Shown here: positions 33,991 through 42,423 of the stretch, in pieces
Layout: each line of letters opens with the position of its first letter
Numbering within the stretch: the first letter of the stretch is position 1
Origin: Actinacidiphila oryziradicis
Lineage (GTDB): Bacteria > Actinomycetota > Actinomycetes > Streptomycetales > Streptomycetaceae
NCBI RefSeq assembly: GCF_005047355.1
Contig: NZ_SUMC01000031.1
Location: 1-64,000, forward strand
Direction: 5' to 3'
Length of the DNA stretch: 64,000 nucleotides
The notes under the pieces: generated by a model
Databases searched by the model: none
Seen by the model: the letters and a program-made list of their open reading frames with translations, nothing else
What the model was told of the DNA's origin: nothing
Translations under genes and position numbers: made by a program

Positions 33991-34866
33991 ATGGGAAACA
34001 TTCACCACCATCACGGCCAGCACCAGCAGCACCACCCCGCAGCCGAGACCGACGAGGCGGCCATGGCCGAGCTCCTGGACCTCGACGCCGAGGTAATGCA
34101 CTCGTACCTGTCAGAAGTGACCGCCTGGATCCAAGAGCTGGCTACCGATCCGCTCCCCCGCCGGATCCTCGACCTGGGTAGCGGAACCGGTACCGGCGCC
34201 TTCGCTCTGCTCGAGCGCTTCGAGCGGGCCGACGCGATCGCCCTGGACGTATCCGCGCAACTACTGGACCACCTCAGGGGCAAAGCCCGCGTTCTCGGCG
34301 TGGCCGACCGGGTCCGTACCGTCCAGGCGGACCTGGACGCGGCGTGGCCGGCCATCGACACCGTTGACCTGGTGTGGGCGTCCTTGTCCCTCCACCACAT
34401 GGCAGATCCCGATCGCATCCTCACCGAGGTCTTCGCCGCGCTCCACCCCGGCGGGCTCCTGGTTGTGGTCGAGATGGACTCTTTCCCGCGCTTTCTGCCC
34501 GACGACCTCGGCATCGGCCGCCCCGGCCTCGAAGCGCGCTGCCATGCCGCCCTGGCCGAGGGACGGGCCGCCGACATACCGCATCTCGGCTCCGACTGGC
34601 GCTCAGGTCTGTCCCGGGCCGGCTTCACCATCGAGGCCGAGCGGCCCTTCGCCACCGATCTGACGCCGCCGCTTCCCGCCTCCACCGGCCGTTACGCTCA
34701 GGCATCTCTGCGACGCATCCGGTCCAACCTCGACGGCCGGATGAGCGCCGACGATCTGGCCACGCTCGACACCCTCATCGACAGCGACGGGCCCGACGGC
34801 ATCCTGCGGCGCGACGACCTCACCGTCCGCACCGCGAGGACCGTATGGGTGGCCAGGCGGCCATGA
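33991..34866 (+). CDS. class I SAM-dependent methyltransferase with His-rich N-terminus
   Basis: The 291-residue protein has the AdoMet-binding motif ILDLGSGTGTGAFALLE (about 58-74), the acidic motif II AIALDVSAQLLDHL and a C-terminal cap. The first 20 residues, MGNIHHHHGQHQQHHPAAET, contain eight histidines, unusual for the family and suggestive of metal binding. The substrate is unknown. It is divergent from the XRE-cupin regulator and has no operon partner downstream. Confidence 0.88.
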   Translation: MGNIHHHHGQHQQHHPAAETDEAAMAELLDLDAEVMHSYLSEVTAWIQELATDPLPRRILDLGSGTGTGAFALLERFERADAIALDVSAQLLDHLRGKARVLGVADRVRTVQADLDAAWPAIDTVDLVWASLSLHHMADPDRILTEVFAALHPGGLLVVVEMDSFPRFLPDDLGIGRPGLEARCHAALAEGRAADIPHLGSDWRSGLSRAGFTIEAERPFATDLTPPLPASTGRYAQASLRRIRSNLDGRMSADDLATLDTLIDSDGPDGILRRDDLTVRTARTVWVARRP

Positions 34867-34909
34867 CACGCGAGGCCGTCGCGAGGTACCGGGTCAGCGC
34901 CCGGCGGGG

Positions 34910-34936
34910 TAAGAGGCCGCGCGAATAGGTGGGGCG
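34910..34936 (+). repeat. single copy of the 27-bp element terminus
   Basis: Identical over 27 bases to the right terminus of the 7.5-kb element. With the next bases it forms a 9-base inverted repeat, AGAGGCCGC and GCGGCCTCT. It lies 44 bases after the methyltransferase stop, where it may act as a terminator. Confidence 0.7.
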
Positions 34937-34956
34937 GCCTCTAAGTGCGTTGGGGC

Positions 34957-35217
34957 TCATGCGGTTGCCCTCGGTTCGTCCCGGTCGAGCACCTGTCGGC
35001 TGAATTCCTGCAGGGCATGCCTGCGCTGGCTGTCCACCCGCTCGTCGCCGGAGACGCGCAACAACATCAGCACCGGGTGCTCGCCGAACTCCGGCCAGGC
35101 GCCGGCCGGCAATTGGTGGCTGAGTGCCTCGGCGAGGGCGGCGCGGTCTTGGGGGAACTCGCCTTCACCCCCCAGGAATCGGGGTGTGGACGCCAGCGCC
35201 GCGCCTGCGCGAGGCAA
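34957..35217 (-). CDS. hypothetical protein, probably a truncated gene end
   Basis: An 86-codon frame ends with VDSQRRHALQEFSRQVLDRD and has coding-like composition. The first 15 codons overlap the isochorismatase fragment in antisense and look artificial, so the original start has probably been lost at the junction near 35170-35230. No family is recognised. Confidence 0.35.
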   Translation of the reverse strand: MPRAGAALASTPRFLGGEGEFPQDRAALAEALSHQLPAGAWPEFGEHPVLMLLRVSGDERVDSQRRHALQEFSRQVLDRDEPRATA

Positions 35218-35646
35218 TCGGCGCTGTCCGGCGGGCGGCCTTCCCGTGATCTACGTGGGCGTCGGGTTCCGCCCGGGGTACCCGGAGGTCAGCACCCGCA
35301 ACAAGATGTTCGGTCCAATGCTCGGGCGCACCGCGGGAGCGGCCGGCAGCGGCGAAGCCACCCGGGTCCATCCGGACGTGGCACCCGAACCCCGCGACAT
35401 CATCGTCACCAAGCGACGCGTCAGCGCCTTCGCCGGCAGCGACCTCGACATGGTTCTGCGGGCCGGCGACATCGATCACCTCGTCCTCACCGGCATCGCC
35501 ACGAGCGGCGTCGTGTTGTCCACCTTGCGCCAAGCGGCCGACCTGGACTTCAGCCTCACCGTCCTGGCCGACGGATGCCTGGACGCCGACCCAGACCCCA
35601 CCAGTCGGATGTCACGACCGTGGCCGACTGGGCAGCGGCGCGCTGA
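35215..35646 (+). pseudogene. isochorismatase-family cysteine hydrolase remnant
   Basis: Homology begins with GLPVIYVGVGFRPGYPEVST and continues through KRRVSAFAGSDLDMVLRAGD, HLVLTGIATSGVVLSTLRQA with the catalytic region (Cys is replaced by Ser-Gly-Val in this subfamily) to VLADGCLDADPD. The end, DVTTVADW, lies one frame over after about 35600. The N-terminus with the catalytic Asp is missing. N-terminal truncation plus a frameshift make it nonfunctional. Confidence 0.75.
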
Positions 35647-35870
35647 CGGTGCCAGCGTTACGCGCGGCCGCATCCCGGCCCAGCTCGTGACGATGGGATT
35701 CCGGCGCGCGCGGACGCTCCGGCGCTCCTCACGCGCCGACGCCTCGCCGTCTGCCGCATCCGAAGCGGTTGCCGCCTGGAAGGTCCCGGCAATACGGCCC
35801 GGTGGCACTCAACCTCTGATGTTGCTCAAGCTCCGGTTGACGCCGAGCGGCCTGCGGAAAGATCCGCTGC

Positions 35871-36818
35871 ATGGAAGACACGGGGATCGCGAGGACCGCA
35901 CGGATCGTCGTCGCGGCCGCAGTAACCATCGGCCTTCTGGGCTGCGCCGCCGGGTGCTCCGGCGGCAGCTCCGGCCACAAGAGCCACAAAGAGAGCGCCA
36001 CAGCCGCCGCATTGCGGGCGCCGACAGAAACGAAGGGTTCGACCACCGCCGAGAAGCAGCAGCTCAGCCTGGTCAAGGAGATGCTCGCCCAGGGCAGCGA
36101 CCTCTTCGACCCGCCCGGCAAGGAACTCGGCCGCGTCTACGGCGTACTGAGTGACAACGGCACCTGGGGCGCTTCATACGCGGACACGGTCAAGACCGGC
36201 AAGGCCGTCGAGGTCGATGTCTCCTGCTCCGGGGCCGGGCCGGTTTCGCTGGTCATCGAGTCCGGCGCGCGCACGAAGCGCGAGCCCGCGGACTGCCGGC
36301 CCGACTCGGCCGGGCTCCAGCCGGTCATCTTCACCGTCGCGGACAGTAAGGACCTGAGGGTCTATCTGAGCGCGGGCGCGAAGACCAAGAGCTCGGCCGG
36401 CTTCGTCGTACGTACGGTGCAACTGCTCACCGGCGCCCAGGCGCAGGAGGCGCTGCCGCGCAAGGCGGCGGAGAAGGTGCTCCTGCCCAACGGCTGGGGC
36501 AACGGGTCCTATCTGCTGGCGTCCAGCGACGGGCTGTCCGAGCCGCGCTACGACGAGAACGACGGCAGCATCAAGCGCGGCCAGCACCTCGACGTCGAGG
36601 TCGCCTGCGCCGGATCGGGCACCCTCACCGTCAAGGTGTCGTCGGGCGCGGCGAAGGCGAAGCGGACCGTGCCGTGCGAGACGTCACCGAAGCAGTGGAC
36701 CATCCCGCTGACCGCCGGGAGCGGCGGACTCTCCATCGACCTCACCCCCAGCGAAGGCGCGGCGGGCGGCTACGCGTACGCCGTACGAAACGCGGAAGGC
36801 AACGCGGACAGAAGCTGA
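35871..36818 (+). CDS. putative exported lipoprotein
   Basis: The 315-residue protein has a signal peptide (residues about 8-29) ending in a lipobox candidate LLGC or AAGC, then a Lys/Ser linker. Two similar beta-rich segments follow, the first around KTGKAVEVDVSCSGAGPVSL with EPADC and the second around GQHLDVEVACAGSGTLTVKV with RTVPC. The duplication, with one disulfide per repeat, suggests tandem Ig-like or carbohydrate-binding-like domains outside the cell. The family is not recognised. The ATG is at 35871. Confidence 0.75.
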   Translation: MEDTGIARTARIVVAAAVTIGLLGCAAGCSGGSSGHKSHKESATAAALRAPTETKGSTTAEKQQLSLVKEMLAQGSDLFDPPGKELGRVYGVLSDNGTWGASYADTVKTGKAVEVDVSCSGAGPVSLVIESGARTKREPADCRPDSAGLQPVIFTVADSKDLRVYLSAGAKTKSSAGFVVRTVQLLTGAQAQEALPRKAAEKVLLPNGWGNGSYLLASSDGLSEPRYDENDGSIKRGQHLDVEVACAGSGTLTVKVSSGAAKAKRTVPCETSPKQWTIPLTAGSGGLSIDLTPSEGAAGGYAYAVRNAEGNADRS

Positions 36819-36888
36819 CCGCAAGGGCTCATATCGTCGAGGTATCGAGACCGGGCAGCACAGGCCCGCAAGCCGAGAGGTAGTCACC

Positions 36889-37425
36889 ATGCCCACACTG
36901 GTACGAGCCGAGACCAACGAGCGCGACGCCCTCCTCACCTTCCTGGACGCCCAGCGCGGCGGCCTGCGGCGGGCCGTGCTCGGGCTCACCGACGAGCAGG
37001 CCACCTCCAGGCCGAGCGCCGGCGAACTCTCGCTCGCCGGGCTGCTCAAGCACGTCGCCCGGACCGAAGAGGTCTGGGTACAGTCCATCCTCATGGGCCG
37101 CCCCGAGTTCGCGGGGAGCGAGGCGGATTACGTCAGCGGCTTCCAGCTGCTCGACGGCGAGACGGTGGCGAGCACCCTGGACCGGTACGAGCAGGTCGCC
37201 CGGGCGACGGAGGAAGCCGTCAACGCACTGCCCGACCTCGAAGGAGTCGTGGCCCTGCCCGAGGCCCCGTGGTTCCCGCCGGGCATGAAGGTCAGCGCCC
37301 GGTGGATCCTCCTGCACATGATCGAGGAGACCGCCCGCCACGCCGGGCACGCCGACATTCTCCGCGAGTCGCTGGACGGCGCCACCGCCTTCGCCCTGGT
37401 CGCCGCCGCCCAAGTCGAGGCCTGA
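36889..37425 (+). CDS. DinB family protein
   Basis: The 178-residue four-helix bundle matches the DinB/DUF664 group of metal-dependent, often bacillithiol- or mycothiol-linked transferases. Key residues are the helix-start His in LLKHVARTEEVWVQ and the paired His in HMIEETARHAGHADILRE, which bind the metal. AGAGGTAGTC precedes the ATG. The substrate is unknown. Confidence 0.88.
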   Translation: MPTLVRAETNERDALLTFLDAQRGGLRRAVLGLTDEQATSRPSAGELSLAGLLKHVARTEEVWVQSILMGRPEFAGSEADYVSGFQLLDGETVASTLDRYEQVARATEEAVNALPDLEGVVALPEAPWFPPGMKVSARWILLHMIEETARHAGHADILRESLDGATAFALVAAAQVEA

Positions 37426-37431
37426 CCGGCC

Positions 37432-37707
37432 TCACCGGATCGGGTTCCGGCTGCGGGCGTTGGCCACGGCGAGCCGCACGCTCAGCTCCTCCCGGGGTCT
37501 CAGCGCCCGCACGCCGTCCATGGCCGTCTCCCACTCCCGACCGCCCCCGAGCGGCCGGAGGAAGATCCGGTCACCCAGGATGGCCATCACCACCCCCACC
37601 TTGTCCCGGCCGATATCCCGCGCCAACGCCCCCACCCGCGGCCCGCGCGGGGTCTCCGCCGGAGTGCCCTCGCTGCCTTCGGTGCCTTTGGTGCCTTCGG
37701 TGCTCAC
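37432..37707 (-). CDS. small hypothetical protein, partner of the next gene
   Basis: The 91-residue protein starts at a GTG that overlaps the stop of the upstream gene by 4 bases (GTGA). After a Glu/Gly/Thr linker it has a compact basic region (VGALARDIGRDKVGVVMAIL, then FLRPLGGGREWETAMDGVR). Such small proteins occur beside XRE/DUF397 regulators in Streptomyces; no function is known. It is convergent with the DinB gene. Confidence 0.7.
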   Translation of the reverse strand: MSTEGTKGTEGSEGTPAETPRGPRVGALARDIGRDKVGVVMAILGDRIFLRPLGGGREWETAMDGVRALRPREELSVRLAVANARSRNPIR

Positions 37708-37904
37708 CGGGCCGCCCATTCCCGTACGCGCTCGATCAGGCGGGCGGCCACCTCGGCGGGGATCGGCGCGATGTCCACGTACGCCCGGACGGAGATCGGG
37801 ACGGCACCCCGGGCCTCCAGCCAGAACCCGGCCTCGGCGAAGGTGAGTTGTAGTTCCGCGGCCACGTGGTCGCCGATGCGGCGGGCGTCTGTCGCGTAGG
37901 GCAT
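37704..37904 (-). CDS. small hypothetical protein
   Basis: A 66-residue protein, MPYATDARRIGDHVAAELQL, ending REWAAR. It contains a predicted alpha-beta-alpha arrangement without catalytic motifs. AAGGAGAGCC precedes the ATG, a strong ribosome binding site. The gene is translationally coupled to the 91-residue gene after it and divergent from the XRE/DUF5753 regulator. Confidence 0.7.
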   Translation of the reverse strand: MPYATDARRIGDHVAAELQLTFAEAGFWLEARGAVPISVRAYVDIAPIPAEVAARLIERVREWAAR

Positions 37905-38020
37905 CGCAGGCTCTCCTTCGGATAGTTTTCACTCTGTGTATACCCATGGTCGCTGTGCGGAGCTACGGTGGCCAGAGGGAAAGCTGAGACGGAGCGCTTG
38001 TCAAGCCCTGGAGGACAACT

Positions 38021-38848
38021 GTGGCCGCAGAATTCGACCTTGAGCCGTTTTCCGACCCCAAGGCATCGACCCTCGCCTTCTTCGGCGCGGAACTGCGCCT
38101 CCGGCGCGAGGGAGCAGGATTGTCGCAGACGCAACTCGCGAAGCGCGTGCACTGCGCGCCGTCGCTGGTCAGCAAGATTGAATCGGCGGTGCGCGTGCCC
38201 AAGGAGGACCTGGCGGAGGCGTTCGACGGCGCGCTTGGCGCGGACGGCTTCTTCGCACGGCTGTGGCCGGTCGTGATCCGGAACGCGTTCCCGGCCTGGT
38301 TCCGACCGTTCGTGGATCTGGAACAACAGGCCGTCGCTATCAGGTCGTTCGAGTTGCAAATTGTGCCGGGGCTTCTCCAGACCGAGGAGTACGCGCGGGC
38401 TGTCCTGGGCGGCAATCGGCCAGACCGGCCCAAGCTTGAGGAACTGATCGCTGCGCGCATGCACAGGCAGCACATCCTCGACCGCGACGAGCCGCCCCGG
38501 CTCTGGGTGGTCCTGGACGAGACCGCGATCCGGCGGAACATCGGCGGCCCAGCCGTCATGCGGGCGCAGTTGGCCCGGTTGCTGGAAGCATCCGAGGTTC
38601 CCCGGAGCTTGGTTCAGGTGGTTCCCGCCGCTGTGCGGAGCCATCCGGCGCTCGCCGGAGCGTTCGCGACGCTGTCCTTCACTGAAGGACCGGATGTCAT
38701 CTACGTGGAGGGCTACTACGAGGGCCAGTTGCGCGCCGAACCGGAGGTCGTATCGTCAGCTCATCGTGCCTATGATCTGCTCAGGGCCATCGCCCTGCCG
38801 CCGGAGGCGTCGGCCGATCTGATCGCCTCAGTCATGAAGGATCTCTGA
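38021..38848 (+). CDS. XRE-family regulator with DUF5753
   Basis: The 275-residue protein has an HTH (about 22-75; LSQTQLAKRVHCAPSLVSKI) followed by DUF5753 (about 100-270), the standard Streptomyces regulator that is partnered with a DUF397 protein. The start is GTG at 38021, with GGAGGACAA before it. It is first in a two-gene operon with the DUF397 gene 4 bases downstream. Confidence 0.93.
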   Translation: MAAEFDLEPFSDPKASTLAFFGAELRLRREGAGLSQTQLAKRVHCAPSLVSKIESAVRVPKEDLAEAFDGALGADGFFARLWPVVIRNAFPAWFRPFVDLEQQAVAIRSFELQIVPGLLQTEEYARAVLGGNRPDRPKLEELIAARMHRQHILDRDEPPRLWVVLDETAIRRNIGGPAVMRAQLARLLEASEVPRSLVQVVPAAVRSHPALAGAFATLSFTEGPDVIYVEGYYEGQLRAEPEVVSSAHRAYDLLRAIALPPEASADLIASVMKDL

Positions 38849-38852
38849 CCCC

Positions 38853-39071
38853 ATGAGCATCGCAGCCAGCCTGGCCAGCGCGGCCTGGCGCAAGAGCAGC
38901 TACAGCGCCGAAAACGGCGGCAACTGCGTCGAGGTCGCCGACGGCATACCCGGCCTCGTCCCCGTACGCGACAGCAAGGCCGCCCCGCACGGGCCCGCAC
39001 TCATCATCCCGGCACACTCCTGGACCCCCTTCATCAGCGCCCTGAAGGGCGACGGCTTCCGCGTCGCCTGA
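38853..39071 (+). CDS. DUF397 domain-containing protein
   Basis: The 72-residue protein shows the DUF397 pattern WRKSSYSAENGGNCVEVAD, VPVRDSK, and a final W..F...L. DUF397 proteins act with the XRE/DUF5753 partner in developmental or toxin-antitoxin-like regulation. It follows the XRE gene with 4 bases between. Confidence 0.93.
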   Translation: MSIAASLASAAWRKSSYSAENGGNCVEVADGIPGLVPVRDSKAAPHGPALIIPAHSWTPFISALKGDGFRVA

Positions 39072-39133
39072 AATGACGGGGGCCTTATGACCATCTGAAT
39101 CGTTTCAGAGTGGTCACAAGGGCCCCGTCATTT
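39071..39133. terminator. long bidirectional hairpin
   Basis: Two imperfect arms of about 29 bases (AAATGACGGGGGCC on the left; GGGCCCCGTCATTT on the right) enclose ATCG. It lies between the convergent DUF397 and AbiEi-like genes and can terminate both. Confidence 0.85.
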
Positions 39134-39139
39134 CGGCGA

Positions 39140-40069
39140 TCAACGCCGGCCCAGCGCCTCGCGGAGGCGACTCAGGAACGGGCCCGGGGCGTAGGTGTCG
39201 GCCCAGGTGACGCGGAGCAGGGTCAGGCCGGGCACCAGGGTCACCAGGCGGTTCTGGCGGAAGCGGTCCCGGTGGAGGGCCTCGGGCTTGTCGTGCTCCT
39301 CGCGGCCGTCGGCCTCCAGGCCGACCAGTTGGGCGGGCCAGCCCAGGTCGATGCGCCAGTCGCTCCGCTGGTGCGGGTCGGGGATGCGCCACTGCAGGAC
39401 GGGGCTGGGCAGGCCATCGTCCAGGCAGGCCAGCCGCACCCGGGTCTCCAGGGGTGACTCGGCCCGGGGGTCGGCCAGGTCGAGCCAGGAGCGGGCTTGC
39501 TCCGCATTGGGGCGATTCCACAGCTGGGCGGCCACTGCGGAGCGGTCGCCGGGGCCCAGCACCCCCTTGTGCAGGGCCGAGTCCAGCATGCTCACCGCGT
39601 GGGGCCGGTCCATGCGCCACAGCAGGTCGGCGCAGGTCCGTGCGGGGGTGGTCAACCGGATTCCGTTCACCACGTGGTACGCCTCGGGCGGGAGGTCGAG
39701 GCGGCTGATGGCCACGCCTGGACGGCCGCGCATGCTGTGACCCGTGAGGACGGCCAGCTGCAGGATGCCGTCGTCCTTGGGCAGGCCCTCGATGCCGTAC
39801 AGCCGAGCAGCGGTCTCGTGGACGGCCACGACCCGTGATCCATACGACAGCATCACCGCGCGTACCCGCGTCCGGAGTGACGGCCCGTCAGGGGCCACGG
39901 TCACCCAGTAGCTGCCCCGCGCGAGCGGCACCCAGCGTCCTGCGCGCACTATCCGCCGCAAGTAGGCCGGTTCGGTTCCGGCTGTCTGCAACTGGGTCGA
40001 TGTCACCACGCCGTCCTGGCAGGCGGCCTGGGCACGGATGGCCCGCAGTACTTCGCTCTCCCGTGTCAT
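39140..40069 (-). CDS. AbiEi-like/DUF559 domain protein
   Basis: The 309-residue protein has an N-terminal winged-helix like type IV antitoxin AbiEi (GVVTSTQLQTAGTEPAYLRR and VRAGRWVPLARGSYWV). The C-terminal part resembles a Vsr/DUF559 endonuclease-like fold with conserved acidic residues (SDWRIDLGWPAQLVGLEADG and HRDRFRQNRL). Single-gene forms are common in actinobacteria; the AbiEii toxin partner is not adjacent. Its role, defence or otherwise, is uncertain. Confidence 0.7.
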   Translation of the reverse strand: MTRESEVLRAIRAQAACQDGVVTSTQLQTAGTEPAYLRRIVRAGRWVPLARGSYWVTVAPDGPSLRTRVRAVMLSYGSRVVAVHETAARLYGIEGLPKDDGILQLAVLTGHSMRGRPGVAISRLDLPPEAYHVVNGIRLTTPARTCADLLWRMDRPHAVSMLDSALHKGVLGPGDRSAVAAQLWNRPNAEQARSWLDLADPRAESPLETRVRLACLDDGLPSPVLQWRIPDPHQRSDWRIDLGWPAQLVGLEADGREEHDKPEALHRDRFRQNRLVTLVPGLTLLRVTWADTYAPGPFLSRLREALGRR

Positions 40070-40108
40070 GCCCCACTGTGGCCGCCGGGCGTGGCCTTGG
40101 GTAGGGCT

Positions 40109-40130
40109 TGTGGATAAACCCTGTGGATAA
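40109..40130. promoter_or_regulatory. pair of DnaA-box-like sequences
   Basis: TGTGGATAA occurs at 40109-40117 and again at 40122-40130, 13 bases apart. Both are exact complements of the 9-base box TTATCCACA. They lie 40 bases upstream of the AbiEi-like gene. DnaA could regulate that gene, but no origin function is implied. Confidence 0.5.
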
Positions 40131-40299
40131 CTCCCTGTCGGCTGTGGGCGCGCGGCACTGATCCACTACAGTGCCGGTTTCGTACCGATATGTTGGGGGT
40201 ACTCATCGCATGCCTTGGCCTTAGGAGCCGTTCGTGGACCTGTCCGGTAGCTTCCCGTTCCCGGGGCTGGCGCGGCGCCTGGTGGTCGCAGCGGCGTCG

Positions 40300-40812
40300 C
40301 CGGGGGATCTGTCGGCTGCCCGCCGCCCGCGCGGGCAACGCCGAACTGCTGGCGGGCTTCCGCCGCAGGGCGGTGGCCAGCGGACTGCTGAGCGGCCTCG
40401 TGGCACTCGCCGGCATCGCGGTTCTGCACCGGGACGCGCCGCTTCTCTTTCACGGCCTCACCCATCGCGCGCTTCCGCTGGTCATCCTCAGCGCCGTTGC
40501 GGGCCTGCTGGGGCTGGCGCTGATGGCAGGACGGCGTTACGTCATCGCGCGGGCGGCCGCAGCGCTCGCGGTGGCGGCGATCCTGTGGGCCTGGGGCCTC
40601 GCCAGTACCCGTACATGCTCGTGCCCGCCACCACAGTGGCCGAATCGGCCTCGTACGACAGCGTGCTGGCGGCCTGCCTGATCGCCCTGGGCGTGGGCTC
40701 GCTGGTCCTCGTCCCCTCGCTGTGGCTGCTGTACGCGACCTTCCAGCGCAATCCACCACCGACGGGCGCAGGCTCAGCGAGGGGAGCACAGGGAGCGTCC
40801 GATGAGCAATGA
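40300..40812 (+). pseudogene. C-terminal remnant of cytochrome bd oxidase subunit II (cydB)
   Basis: The sequence encodes AELLAGFRRRAVASGLLSGL, HGLTHRALPLVILSAVAGLL, then, after a frame change near 40602, YPYMLVPATTVAESASYDSV and LVPSLWLLYATFQRNPP, the last helices of CydB. The first half of the gene is missing, and one deleted base breaks the frame. No cydA is nearby. It ends with TGA overlapping the start of the DksA-type gene. Confidence 0.75.
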
Positions 40813-41170
40813 CTTCCCGTCCCAGGACGACCGAGATGCCCTCCGCCATGACCTGGCCGCGCGAGCCGAACTGTGGCGGGAGCGGATCGCCGCCGCAGAG
40901 TCGTCAGCCGCGGACCTACGGGCCGAATGCGACCTCGATGCCGCCGACTCCGGCGCGAAAACCACGTCGCTCGAGGAGGAGCACGCCCGCACCGAGGAAG
41001 CGCGCTCCTTGCTGGAACAGACCCTTGCCGCGATCGGCCGTCTGGACAACGGCACCTTCGGGATCTGTACGTCCTGCGGCACACCGATCGGCAGGGAGCG
41101 GTTGATGGCGCTGCCCCACACCGAGCTGTGCGTCAATTGCCGACCCGGTCCGGCGCACGGAAGAACCTAG
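40802..41170 (+). CDS. TraR/DksA C4-type zinc-finger protein
   Basis: The 122-residue protein has a coiled-coil N-terminal part and a zinc finger with CTSCGTPIG and CVNCRP (four cysteines). Members may bind RNA polymerase through the secondary channel, but actinobacterial forms are poorly known. Its ATG overlaps the end of the cydB remnant; the last 4 bases overlap the stop of the convergent dehydrogenase gene. Confidence 0.88.
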   Translation: MSNDFPSQDDRDALRHDLAARAELWRERIAAAESSAADLRAECDLDAADSGAKTTSLEEEHARTEEARSLLEQTLAAIGRLDNGTFGICTSCGTPIGRERLMALPHTELCVNCRPGPAHGRT

Positions 41171-42342
41171 GCGGCCGACAGGACGACCTTGTTGCACTCG
41201 TCCTGCTTGTGCTTGAAGATCTCGTAGCCGTGTGGTGCCTCGTCGAGCCGCAGGTGGTGGGAGATGACGAAACTGGGGTCGATCTCCTTGTTCCTGATCC
41301 GTTCCAGGAGGGGCTGCAGATACCGCTGGACATGGCACTGACCGGTCTTGAGGGTCAGCGACCGGTTCATGAGTGATCCCATGGGGAACTTGTCGAGCAG
41401 TCCTGCGTAGACGCCGATGACGGATACGGTGCCGCCGTTGCGGCAGGCCAGGATCGACTCGCGCAGGGCGTGCGGCCGCTCGGTCTCCAGTCGGCTCGCC
41501 TGCTTGACGCGGTCGTAGGCGTGGATGGCCGGGGTGGGGTGATGGGCTTCCATGCCGACCGCGTCGATACACGCGTCCGGGCCACGTCCGGCGGTCATCT
41601 CCTTGAGGGTGTCCAGGACGTCCGTCTCCTCGTAGTCGATGGTCTCGGCCCCGGCTTTGTCCCGCGCTGTCCGCAGCCGGTAGGGGAAGCGGTCGATCGC
41701 GATCACACGATCGGCTCCCAGCAGGTAGGCGCTGGCGATCGCGAACTGGCCGACCGGCCCCGCGCCCCACACCGCGACGGTGTCGCCCGGCTCGATGTCG
41801 CACATCTCCGCCCCCATGTAGCCGGTGGGCAGGATGTCGGAGAGGAAGAGCACCTGGTCGTCCGGGAGGTCGTCCTCGATCTTGATGGGTCCGACGTCGG
41901 CGAACGGCACCCGCGCGTATTCCGCCTGACCGCCCGGATAGCCGCCGAGCATGTGGGAGTAACCGAAGATCCCCGCCGGTGAGTACCCCATCAACTTCTC
42001 CGCCAGGCCGGCGTTGGGGTTGGAGTTCTCGCAGACCGAGTACATCCGGTGCTCGCAGGCGGTGCAGTGACCGCAGGCGATCGGGAAGGGGACGACCACC
42101 CGGTCGCCGGTCCTGAGAGTCCTCACGTCGGGGCCGGTCTCGACGATCTCCCCCATGAACTCGTGGCCCAGGATGTCGCCCTCCACCATGGTCGGGATGT
42201 AGCCGTCGTACAGATGCAGGTCGGAGCCGCAGATGGCGGTCGACGTGATCTTGACGATGGCGTCATGGGCGTTGAGGATCTGGGGATCGGGCACCGTCTG
42301 CACTTCGACGGAGTTGCGGCCCATCCAGCAGTTGGCTTTCAC
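41167..42342 (-). CDS. zinc-dependent alcohol/formaldehyde-type dehydrogenase
   Basis: The 391-residue medium-chain dehydrogenase has the catalytic zinc ligands Cys in AICGSDLHLYDG and His in GHEFMGEIVE. A four-cysteine structural zinc loop follows in CGHCTACEHRMYSVC, and a NAD-binding GAGPVGQ. It resembles glutathione-independent formaldehyde dehydrogenase-like enzymes of actinobacteria; the substrate is not fixed by sequence. It lies 81 bases downstream of the SRPBCC gene on the same strand, a common pair. Confidence 0.9.
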   Translation of the reverse strand: MKANCWMGRNSVEVQTVPDPQILNAHDAIVKITSTAICGSDLHLYDGYIPTMVEGDILGHEFMGEIVETGPDVRTLRTGDRVVVPFPIACGHCTACEHRMYSVCENSNPNAGLAEKLMGYSPAGIFGYSHMLGGYPGGQAEYARVPFADVGPIKIEDDLPDDQVLFLSDILPTGYMGAEMCDIEPGDTVAVWGAGPVGQFAIASAYLLGADRVIAIDRFPYRLRTARDKAGAETIDYEETDVLDTLKEMTAGRGPDACIDAVGMEAHHPTPAIHAYDRVKQASRLETERPHALRESILACRNGGTVSVIGVYAGLLDKFPMGSLMNRSLTLKTGQCHVQRYLQPLLERIRNKEIDPSFVISHHLRLDEAPHGYEIFKHKQDECNKVVLSAA

Positions 42343-42423
42343 GATGCTTCCTCTCCGGCGTTTCGGGTTCTCGGCGTGGCGTTTCGTGTGTTCTCCGTTC
42401 TCCGGGCCGCTGTCCGGGGCGTG

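Noticed and set aside
40109..40130. DnaA boxes as a replication origin
   Set aside because: Only two boxes without dnaA/dnaN or an AT-rich unwinding element; a promoter role is more economical.
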